A DNA stretch of 5,610 bases from an uncultured Eubacterium sp. (GTDB taxonomy: Bacteria > Bacillota > Clostridia > Eubacteriales > Eubacteriaceae). The notes below the pieces were generated by a model. The model searched no databases. It saw nothing but the letters and a program-made list of their open reading frames with translations, and was not told the DNA's origin. Shown one piece after another: positions 1-4,978 of the stretch (the stretch's first letter is position 1; every line of letters starts with the position of its first letter). The translations under genes and the position numbers were made by a program. Where the stretch lies: the NCBI GenBank assembly GCA_902784045.1, contig CACZTE010000027.1, positions 1-5,610 of the forward strand. Reading direction: 5' to 3'.

Positions 1-164
1 AGTGAGGATCCAAGAGAGCAAGCCAAAGGCGTAGCTCGATTGGAGAATCGGAACTTATCCGTAGCGAAGCGGAGTGTGATGGTGGGGGGCGCTGAAGGCG
101 CATTATCATTACTTTCCATCATCAAAAAGCGAAAAACATCGAGAACAGATAACAAAAGAGAACA
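1..164 (+). repeat. Structured tandem repeat, copy 1 (possible RNA element)
   Basis: This is the first of two related copies; its left end may lie outside the window. Bases 34-83 match 249-298 with one mismatch, and flanking blocks 1-22, 120-130 and 154-164 also recur in copy 2. The + strand folds into three plausible elements. The first is CCAA-GA-GAGC (10-19) paired with GCUC-GA-UUGG (34-43), with a tandem G-A internal loop and an apical GCC-AAA-GGC hairpin (22-30). The second is a hairpin UCCGU-A-GCGA-A-GCGGA (about 58-73) with a GNRA-type loop. The third is a GCGC/GCGC hairpin (89-101) enclosed by GAUGGU/AUUAUC (78-83 with 102-107). The tandem G-A pairs and the GNRA loop exist only in the + sense, which favours + strand transcription. 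I recognise no known riboswitch or T-box signature. Whether it is transcribed is not shown. Confidence 0.7.
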
Positions 165-217
165 GCAAAAAGGCTTCCTCTCTCTGGGGAAAAGAAGCTG
201 GCAACGAAGGAGAGTTA
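165..217. other. Linker between repeat copies, no gene seen
   Basis: This short stretch separates the two repeat copies and is purine-rich towards its right end. It contains a possible GCUUC/GAAGC inverted repeat (about 173-198) and an AAGGAGAG string at 207-214 that resembles a ribosome-binding site, but no start codon follows at usable spacing. I see no gene. Confidence 0.4.
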
Positions 218-364
218 AGTGACGATCCAAGAGAGCAAGTGAAACGCCGCTCGATTGGAAAATCGGAACTTATCCGTAGCGAAGCGGAGTGTGATGGTAA
301 TGGGCGCCGAAAGGCGCATTACAATACCTCGCGGCATCAAAAAGCCACCAACAAAAAGAGAACA
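218..364 (+). repeat. Structured tandem repeat, copy 2 (possible RNA element)
   Basis: This second copy is offset by 215-217 bases from copy 1 in its core; it has lost about 15 bases near its 3' part, so the last shared block (354-364) is offset by only 200. The outer helix CCAA-GA-GAGC (227-236) with GCUC-GA-UUGG (249-258) is identical to copy 1. The apical hairpin is GUG-AAA-CGC (239-247) instead of GCC-AAA-GGC, so both strands of the helix changed while pairing was kept. The last hairpin is GCGCC-GAAA-GGCGC (304-317) with a GNRA loop, closed by GUAAU (297-301) and AUUAC (318-322), whereas copy 1 uses a different closing stem. Such paired changes suggest selection on RNA structure. The open frames crossing this region on both strands have no ribosome-binding site or recognisable domain, and I treat them as non-coding. 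Confidence 0.7.
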
Positions 365-436
365 TCCAACACAAGAAAACAACAAAAGGACCCCCAATCC
401 CGACGCCAAAAAACCGCTAAAAACCACCTGAACCTA

Positions 437-465
437 TAGACAATAGGGTCAAATCAGCGTAAAAT
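437..465 (+). promoter_or_regulatory. Candidate sigma-A-type promoter of the PrsW-like gene
   Basis: TAGACA (437-442) and TAAAAT (460-465) are each one base from the consensus hexamers and are separated by exactly 17 bases. Transcription would start near 472, giving a leader of about 60 bases before the ATG at 534. The -35 hexamer sits inside an inverted repeat, CCTAT-AGACA-ATAGG (433-447), which could be an operator. The rest of 365-533 shows nothing else that I can support. Confidence 0.5.
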
Positions 466-520
466 GATAGTGAAAAATCCGCGAGAAGCCACAACACTCC
501 CTCTCCTCAAAAAAACACCC

Positions 521-530
521 AAAGGAAGGA
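521..530 (+). promoter_or_regulatory. Ribosome-binding site of the PrsW-like gene
   Basis: The purine-rich AAAGGAAGGA ends three bases before the ATG at 534, with its GGAAGG core at a usable distance. It supports this start over the frame that opens at 464, which has no such site. Confidence 0.7.
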
Positions 531-533
531 TCC

Positions 534-1262
534 ATGACGATTTACCACTTTTTTTCGATTGCCATCATTATTCTGGCGATAGCCATCTTAACCGGCATGC
601 GTCAAATCGGGAACATCACATTGAAACAAGCGATTATTTTCGTGGGCTACGGCTTTATCGGCGCGTTGATCTGGGTGGTCATTTATATGATTATCTATAA
701 TCTGCCTTTTGTCGCGGAGCTTGAGCATCAATTTCCACTGCCGTATATTATGGTTGACGTGTTTATTACCGAAGCGTTTCTCATTGAGTTTATCAAAGAT
801 CAATCTGTGCACCGCGGGGTGGAAAGCGGGAAAATCCCCATTAAAACCGTGTTTGACGCCGTTGTCTTCGGCGCGCTCGTCGGGATTGGATTCGGCGTGG
901 TTGAAAACATTGCCGATATGATTCTCGAGCCCAATCCCGACATATTGTTTCTTTTTGAGGAAGCGGGGCTCGTTTTGAACAATATCGTATTCGGGTCAAT
1001 GATGGGATATTATATCGGGATGAGTCATTTTTATAAAAGCAAAGGGGACGAGACGAAGGGCAAACAAATGTTTATCGCCGGTCTCATGATCCCCAGCGTG
1101 CTCCACGGGATTCCGAATTTTTTGGAAGCGCTTGTCGAGCATCACATGGCGCCCGAATGGGTTGAATGGCTTGCCGTTGCCATCGAGGCGGTCATCGTCA
1201 TCGTTGGTATTTTCTTCTTTTTCAAATGGAAGAGAACGATGATTAAAATGCGTCATGACTAA
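534..1262 (+). CDS. PrsW-family multi-pass membrane protein (putative intramembrane protease or degenerate relative)
   Basis: This 242-residue hydrophobic protein has about seven membrane-spanning stretches (roughly 4-20, 33-56, 72-87, 106-126, 145-163, 179-197, 211-231) and a basic C-terminal tail. PrsW-type proteins are membrane metalloproteases; the founding Bacillus member performs site-1 cleavage of the anti-sigma factor RsiW. Three family landmarks are visible: IEFIK (84-88) where the family has EExxK, GFGVVEN (119-125) matching the GFxxxEN motif, and HGIPN (191-195) matching the HGxxD motif near the C-terminus. Two differences stand out. The first glutamate of EExxK is Ile84. The histidine normally found just before the FGxxMGYYxG segment appears to be Asn150, although His165 and His191 are present. 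The final motif also has Asn195 instead of Asp. The protein may therefore be catalytically altered or inactive. It stands alone behind its own promoter, with no anti-sigma gene visible. Family assignment is fairly firm; activity and substrate are unknown. Confidence 0.8.
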   Translation: MTIYHFFSIAIIILAIAILTGMRQIGNITLKQAIIFVGYGFIGALIWVVIYMIIYNLPFVAELEHQFPLPYIMVDVFITEAFLIEFIKDQSVHRGVESGKIPIKTVFDAVVFGALVGIGFGVVENIADMILEPNPDILFLFEEAGLVLNNIVFGSMMGYYIGMSHFYKSKGDETKGKQMFIAGLMIPSVLHGIPNFLEALVEHHMAPEWVEWLAVAIEAVIVIVGIFFFFKWKRTMIKMRHD

Positions 1263-1267
1263 ACGAT

Positions 1268-1305
1268 CGCGGCAATCTCACAATCTTGGCATGGCCGGGA
1301 TTTTT
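1268..1305 (+). terminator. Weak candidate terminator after the PrsW-like gene
   Basis: TCGCGGC (1267-1273) can pair with GCCGGGA (1294-1300) with one mismatch, followed at once by five T residues (1301-1305). It begins just after the stop codon, where a terminator is expected. The loop of about 20 bases is long, so the call is tentative. Confidence 0.35.
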
Positions 1306-1387
1306 GTTCTTTCACGACGCTTAAAACACTTTGTTAAAGAAGTAAAATGATTACAAAAAACAGCAAGCGTTTTCTTAAAAAAATCTG

Positions 1388-1417
1388 TTGACATGGCGGC
1401 TGTCGGTCTGTTAGATT
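1388..1417 (+). promoter_or_regulatory. Strong candidate promoter with A/T-rich upstream element
   Basis: A perfect TTGACA (1388-1393) is followed after 18 bases by TAGATT (1412-1417). Bases 1347-1384 are rich in A and T tracts, resembling an UP element of stable-RNA promoters. The expected start is near 1424. An inverted repeat GCGGCT (1396-1401) / AGCCGC (1420-1425) spans the spacer and start site and could be an operator. The promoter lies upstream of the tRNA but is separated from it by a terminator-like hairpin. Confidence 0.6.
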
Positions 1418-1423
1418 ATAGCC

Positions 1424-1479
1424 GCACGTTACATACAGATGCTTTGTACGTCTGAGTGACGCTGCTTTTTTATTTTTTT
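1424..1479 (+). terminator. Rho-independent terminator-like hairpin, or body of a very short RNA
   Basis: The stem is built from GCA-CGTTAC (1424-1432) with GTGACG-C-TGC (1456-1465), then CAGATG (1436-1441) with CGTCTG (1449-1454) around a seven-base loop. It is followed by six T, one A and seven T (1466-1479). This is the best hairpin-plus-T structure in the window. It lies over 150 bases beyond the PrsW-like stop and starts where the TTGACA promoter at 1388 should begin transcription. It could therefore terminate a transcript of about 50 bases, attenuate readthrough into the tRNA, or stop upstream readthrough. Confidence 0.65.
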
Positions 1480-1493
1480 GTAAAGTCTTCGGC

Positions 1494-1522
1494 TTGCGCC
1501 GGTTTTAAATAAACGCTATAAT
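1494..1522 (+). promoter_or_regulatory. Promoter of tRNA-Leu
   Basis: TTGCGC (1494-1499) and a perfect TATAAT (1517-1522) are spaced by 17 bases. Transcription would begin near 1529-1530, leaving a 5' leader of only about eight bases before the mature tRNA at 1538. Confidence 0.7.
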
Positions 1523-1537
1523 AAAGATCAGCGCTGT

Positions 1538-1622
1538 GCGGATGTGGCGGAACTGGCAGACGCGCCGGATTTAGGATCCGGTGGGCATTCCCGTGGGGGT
1601 TCGAATCCCTTCATCCGCACCA
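1538..1622 (+). tRNA. tRNA-Leu(UAG)
   Basis: This is a class II tRNA of 85 bases including an encoded CCA end. The acceptor stem is GCGGATG (1538-1544) with CATCCGC (1612-1618), the discriminator is A1619 and CCA is 1620-1622. The anticodon stem CCGGA/TCCGG (1565-1569, 1577-1581) encloses the loop TTTAGGA, which places the anticodon TAG at 1572-1574, reading CUA and other CUN leucine codons. A long variable arm (1582-1594) and the A discriminator fit leucine. The T loop is TTCGAAT (1600-1606); its stem ends in two G-T wobble pairs. It is a single gene with its own promoter, not part of a visible tRNA cluster. A run of seven T directly follows the CCA. Confidence 0.97.
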
Positions 1623-1637
1623 TTTTTTTAAGAGGCG

Positions 1638-1701
1638 GACGGCAAACCGCGGCGGACCGTTTGACGGTTGGCCGGAACGGAATGCTGTCTTTTTTGTTTT
1701 T
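1638..1701 (+). terminator. Candidate terminator downstream of tRNA-Leu
   Basis: GACGGC (1638-1643) can pair with GCTGTC (1684-1689), enclosing a smaller perfect hairpin ACCGT-TTG-ACGGT (1656-1668), and is followed by T6-G-T5 (1690-1701). An alternative fold pairs GGCAAACCG (1641-1649) with CGGTTGGCC (1665-1673), with one mismatch. Either fold ahead of the T-rich run fits termination of the tRNA transcript. The T7 run right after CCA may also contribute. Confidence 0.55.
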
Positions 1702-1769
1702 GATAAGGGTCTCCGTCAAATTGTCTTTTCCTGCAAAGCATTTTGGCAATCCTGCTTTAAATTTTTCCG

Positions 1770-1791
1770 AAAAACCCGTTTCTCACACGGG
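1770..1791 (-). terminator. Hairpin with minus-strand T-run
   Basis: CCCGT (1775-1779) pairs with ACGGG (1787-1791). The A5 run at 1770-1774 reads as T5 directly after the hairpin on the minus strand, so it would act mainly on antisense transcription heading towards the tRNA. On the + strand only a weak T-poor tail follows. No minus-strand gene is seen in the window. Confidence 0.35.
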
Positions 1792-1804
1792 CTTAATTAT
1801 TCCA

Positions 1805-1833
1805 TCGACGCTTAATTTGTGTTACACTATACT
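1805..1833 (+). promoter_or_regulatory. Distal candidate promoter of the operon
   Basis: TCGACG (1805-1810) matches four of six -35 positions and TATACT (1828-1833) five of six -10 positions, with a 17-base spacer. It would give a 5' leader of about 160 bases ahead of the gene at 1999. Confidence 0.4.
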
Positions 1834-1948
1834 TAATTATATTTCGATGTTCACGCATCATCGTCAACCAAGCTGAATCAATTGTTTTATCTCAATTAAT
1901 CGACGGATACGAGCGGTTTTATGATTGAAAGACCCTCCCTTTCCGATG

Positions 1949-1957
1949 TGATATGAT
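1949..1957 (+). promoter_or_regulatory. Proximal extended -10 candidate promoter of the operon
   Basis: TG-A-TATGAT (1949-1957) is an extended -10 element. The nearest TTGAAA (1925-1930) is 21 bases away, too far for an ordinary -35, so the call rests on the extended -10. Start would be near 1964, about 35 bases before the ATG at 1999. Confidence 0.4.
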
Positions 1958-1983
1958 TTTGCGGTAAAATATCAATTATGATC

Positions 1984-1990
1984 AAAGGAG
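1984..1990 (+). promoter_or_regulatory. Ribosome-binding site that fixes the start of the large protein
   Basis: AAAGGAG lies eight bases before the ATG at 1999. It falls inside the coding frame if the upstream in-frame ATG at 1978 were used, and no comparable site precedes 1978. The start at 1999 is therefore preferred. Confidence 0.8.
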
Positions 1991-1998
1991 CCTTTTCA

Positions 1999-4302
1999 AT
2001 GAGTAACGAAACCTGTGAACGATGCGGTAAAACTCTGGGTTTTTTCTCCAGAGGCCGCGGCATTGATAACCAGAAACTCAATATCCATTATCACACTTTG
2101 TGCGGCGACTGCTATGGTCAATTCAAGCAGGTTATCGACCGTACGGAAAAAATCATTAGACATATCCACGATAAACTGCGCAATGATTTTCATACGGTGG
2201 ATATGGGACGAGTGCCCATCGACACATTGATTTTCGCGGCGGTGGCTGTTGTGTTTAAAGACGAACCGGACTTTTATGATGAAAAAAATATTTTAAATCG
2301 CATGATTATCGGGAAACAAGAGCGTTCCGTCGATAAGATTAAAGATTTGATCAAAATTATCCGGTTTATTTTGAACTATGGCTTTTCGGGAAGTCTGGAA
2401 AACAGCGACCTCAGAAGTTTCGCCGATTATTTCAACAGAAGCAGTGATTATTTCCCGCAGATCCGCGCCAACTGCAATCCGAAAGTAAAAGATACCTGGG
2501 TTAACGCTTTTGTCTCTCCGATGGGCATCGTGTTGGAAGGAGAGGAAACCAACGGTATTTGGCAGGTCACTTTTCCGGAAGATACCATTATCAAATACGC
2601 CATTCACCGCGATGAAGGCGTGATGGAGCTATCGTTTCCGAAAATCGCCTACGACAACAATACATCCCAAATGGTGCGTCTGTTTTTTACCGATGAAGAA
2701 AGTCTGAATGCTCTGGCGCGCAAGCTTGATTATTACAACGATTTGACCCGTGAAAAGAGCGATGCCAAAAGGCGAAATCTCATTTCCATTCTCTCCCATA
2801 AAATCCGCAAGGACATCCGCAAGCTTAAACCCAACGAGCGGCTGACGGCCATCGACATCGATTTTATCATGATTATGCTGGTCAAAAATTTTATGGAAGA
2901 TCCGGATGTCCATCATTTTGATTTTAACGCGCTGACCGATCCTTACGGCATGGCGGGAGATATTCTGGCCAAAGATTATTTCGGAAACTTTCTGCGTCTC
3001 GGCATTGAAAGCCGCGAAGACATGATGAGCTATATCCGGGATAATTATCTGTTTGCCAAGGATTTCGGCGTGCGTTTCGGCGATGTCATCGAAGAGGAAA
3101 CCTGGGCGTTTTTCGCCCCCAAAGGTTATATGCTTTGCCTGCCCAAGCATTTTTCGGCTTATTTCGGTTATCAGGACGAATTTCCCAACAACGTCTATTA
3201 TCCCATACGCGATGATTACAACATTCAGGACAAGCGCTATTTATATCTTCCTGTTGAGGAACACAGTGTCGGCAGAAAATACCGCAGTACCGACGGCATC
3301 ATTTTTTATTCCGAGCATACCGATGTCATTTCGGAAATTAAAAATTTTGTTAACCGCTGTAACAATTATTACCGCACGGATATCTACGTTGAAGAAGAGC
3401 AGCGCATCTATAACAGCAGGGAAAACCTTTTGGAAGTCAAGCGCATCAGCGACCATTTGTTCCGGGACTTCAGCTATATTCCGTTTTGTCTCTACAACGA
3501 ATGGGCCGCGATCCAAAGCGCTTTGGCTGAGAGCGACACCTTTTTGGCTCAATTTATCAACGGCAACAGAGACGGCCGCGTAATCCGGCCAAAAACCGAA
3601 ACCTCATACACGTCGCGCATTGTTAAGGCTTTCCATCGAAGCGCCAAAGAGCTCTCCGAAACGTTGAATATCGAAGATACCAGCGTCGCGGGCGCCATCC
3701 TGTGGAGCTATTTTAACGACGCGCTGGTGGATACCTTATCCCGTGAATGGATCCGTCTCGGCGGCGATGTAGTGAAAGAAGGGAAAAGTCTCGAGCAGGC
3801 TTTTGAAATCTATTTGGGACTGGACAACGTCGATCCCGATAAAGCCTATTATTTCGGGCTGTTTATTTATTATCTCATGAGCAAAAAAATATTGCCCGAC
3901 GATGATTTCCTTTCCAATTATGAGAGAGCGCTTCTTGTCTATGTGCATTGCGGCCGTAAACTCAACTATGGTGACGCGGTGGAAATTCCCGCCGTGCTTT
4001 TCGAAAATGTCCCCGAGGACGTCAAAGAAAAAGCCGCGCAAACCGCCGAAAGCGTCAACCTCGATCAAAACATTGACGACTGGGCCATTACCAAAGAAGA
4101 AGCCGAAGCCCGGGCCGAAGCCGACCGCGCGCATGAGCAAAAGAAAAAAAAGCCGAAGACCACAAAAACCGTCATTCAAAAAACCATTAATGACGATGGC
4201 GATATCATTGATGTGGCCGTCACTGTGCCCGACGACAAACCGTCAGACGGACAAAGCGCAAATCTGAATTCCGATAAAAAATCCGAGAAAGGGGATGCCT
4301 GA
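1999..4302 (+). CDS. 767-residue protein of unknown function with N-terminal Cys4 zinc ribbon
   Basis: I do not recognise this protein as a characterised family. Residues 6-38 hold CERCG and CGDC (Cys6, Cys9, Cys35, Cys38), a zinc-ribbon pattern like the DUF4428 domains at the N-terminus of many Gram-positive proteins. Residues about 167-244 (WVNAFVSPMGIVLEG onward) read as alternating beta strands ending in a helix, suggesting a PH/GRAM-like domain; this is inference from sequence pattern only. The central and C-terminal parts are rich in Tyr, Phe and Asp and look mostly helical towards the end. Residues about 696-723 form a Glu/Ala/Lys-rich, possibly coiled segment with KKKK (715-718), followed by a polar, probably disordered tail. 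There is no signal peptide or clear membrane segment, so a cytoplasmic location is likely. It is first in a tight operon; its stop is one base before the response regulator start, suggesting a role tied to that signalling system. Confidence 0.85.
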   Translation: MSNETCERCGKTLGFFSRGRGIDNQKLNIHYHTLCGDCYGQFKQVIDRTEKIIRHIHDKLRNDFHTVDMGRVPIDTLIFAAVAVVFKDEPDFYDEKNILNRMIIGKQERSVDKIKDLIKIIRFILNYGFSGSLENSDLRSFADYFNRSSDYFPQIRANCNPKVKDTWVNAFVSPMGIVLEGEETNGIWQVTFPEDTIIKYAIHRDEGVMELSFPKIAYDNNTSQMVRLFFTDEESLNALARKLDYYNDLTREKSDAKRRNLISILSHKIRKDIRKLKPNERLTAIDIDFIMIMLVKNFMEDPDVHHFDFNALTDPYGMAGDILAKDYFGNFLRLGIESREDMMSYIRDNYLFAKDFGVRFGDVIEEETWAFFAPKGYMLCLPKHFSAYFGYQDEFPNNVYYPIRDDYNIQDKRYLYLPVEEHSVGRKYRSTDGIIFYSEHTDVISEIKNFVNRCNNYYRTDIYVEEEQRIYNSRENLLEVKRISDHLFRDFSYIPFCLYNEWAAIQSALAESDTFLAQFINGNRDGRVIRPKTETSYTSRIVKAFHRSAKELSETLNIEDTSVAGAILWSYFNDALVDTLSREWIRLGGDVVKEGKSLEQAFEIYLGLDNVDPDKAYYFGLFIYYLMSKKILPDDDFLSNYERALLVYVHCGRKLNYGDAVEIPAVLFENVPEDVKEKAAQTAESVNLDQNIDDWAITKEEAEARAEADRAHEQKKKKPKTTKTVIQKTINDDGDIIDVAVTVPDDKPSDGQSANLNSDKKSEKGDA
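4288..4294 (+). promoter_or_regulatory. Ribosome-binding site deciding the response regulator start
   Basis: AAAGGGG ends nine bases before the ATG at 4304. It directly abuts the alternative ATG at 4295, leaving no spacer, so 4304 is preferred. The site lies within the last codons of the preceding gene. Confidence 0.7.
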
Positions 4303-4303
4303 T

Positions 4304-4978
4304 ATGCGTGTGTTATTGGTGGAAGACGAAACGTCTTTGGCCTCGGCCGTCGCGCGGATTTTCGAGCAGAACCACATTTTAGTTGATACGGCTGCCGATG
4401 GCCTGGAGGGGTCGATTCTCAGCGAAAACAACATTTACGATGTCATCATCCTCGATATCATGCTTCCCGGAATGAGCGGCCTTGATATTCTAAAAAAGAT
4501 TCGGGAAGACGGCAAAAACGTGCCGGTCATGCTGCTCACCGCCAAGGACAGCACCGAGGACAAAGTGGCGGGACTCAATATGGGCGCCGATGATTATGTG
4601 GTCAAGCCCTTTGAGACCGAAGAACTTTTGGCCCGGGTACGGGCTTTAGGCAGGCGGCCGTGGGATGTTTATCCAGAAGGGGATATCACTTTCGCCGATC
4701 TCAAACTCAATATCAATAGCGGCGAGCTCTTCATTGATGGCCATCCGGTCCGGCTCACGGCCAAAGAGGGACAACTGATGGAAATGTTTATCCGCAATCC
4801 CGGTATGATTATTTCCAAAGAACAGATTTTGGATCGGATTTGGGGCATAGAAAGCAACGCGATGGAAAATTCCGTTGAGATTTATGTCCATTATCTCAGA
4901 AAAAAAACGGCGTCGTCCCGGACGACCATCAAAACCGTTCGCGGGATGGGTTACGTGCTTAAGGATGCTGATGCATGA
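4304..4978 (+). CDS. OmpR/PhoB-family two-component response regulator
   Basis: This is a complete 224-residue regulator. The receiver domain (about 1-117) shows the acidic pair Glu7-Asp8 in MRVLLVEDE, the phospho-acceptor Asp51 in DVIILDIMLPGMSG, Thr79 in LLTAKD and Lys101 in DYVVKPF, so all residues of the phosphorylation site are intact. The C-terminal winged-helix domain (about 126-222) has LTAKEGQLMEMFIRN, the recognition-helix region around NSVEIYVHYLRKK (189-201) and the closing hairpin TIKTVRGMGYVL (208-219). The start at 4304 gives the typical short N-terminus; an ATG three codons upstream (4295) would add MPD and overlap the previous gene. The gene begins one base after the upstream stop and overlaps the kinase gene by four bases, so it should be phosphorylated by that kinase and act as a DNA-binding regulator. 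Target genes cannot be read from the window. Confidence 0.97.
   Translation: MRVLLVEDETSLASAVARIFEQNHILVDTAADGLEGSILSENNIYDVIILDIMLPGMSGLDILKKIREDGKNVPVMLLTAKDSTEDKVAGLNMGADDYVVKPFETEELLARVRALGRRPWDVYPEGDITFADLKLNINSGELFIDGHPVRLTAKEGQLMEMFIRNPGMIISKEQILDRIWGIESNAMENSVEIYVHYLRKKTASSRTTIKTVRGMGYVLKDADA

Larger units (their letters stand above)
1702..1998. other. Intergenic region upstream of the operon
   Basis: There is no supportable gene here. The stretch is A/T-rich and contains a minus-strand-oriented hairpin (1770-1791) and two candidate promoters. Short inverted repeats CGATG/CATCG (about 1845-1863) and GAAAG/CTTTC (1927-1943) are also visible. The frame running through the tRNA and into this stretch is an artefact of the tRNA sequence. 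Confidence 0.5.

Noticed and set aside
1..364. CRISPR array or insertion-sequence ends
   Set aside because: Only two copies exist, they are long and diverged rather than short and exact, and there is no transposase, terminal inverted repeat or spacer pattern.
1..364. Known riboswitch or T-box leader
   Set aside because: I could not find the T-box TGGNACCGCG sequence or the hallmark cores of the SAM, TPP, lysine, cobalamin or glycine riboswitches; a covariance-model search would be decisive.
40..439. Open frames on both strands across the repeat region
   Set aside because: They lack ribosome-binding sites, have low-complexity or strongly basic compositions, and lie over repeated, structured non-coding DNA.
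1321..1348. Possible promoter TTAAAA ... TAAAAT
   Set aside because: The spacer is 16 bases and the -35 match is weak in an A/T-rich stretch; this more likely belongs to the upstream A/T element of the TTGACA promoter.
1544..1876. A 110-codon frame through the tRNA and its downstream region
   Set aside because: It reads through the tRNA-Leu gene and its terminator; MAELADAPDLGSGG is the usual artefact of translating a tRNA gene.
1978..1998. Upstream in-frame ATG for the large protein
   Set aside because: No ribosome-binding site precedes it, while a strong AAAGGAG lies between it and the ATG at 1999; the zinc-ribbon starts right after the later ATG.
2629..3150. Long minus-strand and alternate + frames inside the large protein gene
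   Set aside because: They are shadows of the 1999-4302 frame, have no ribosome-binding sites and show no recognisable domains.
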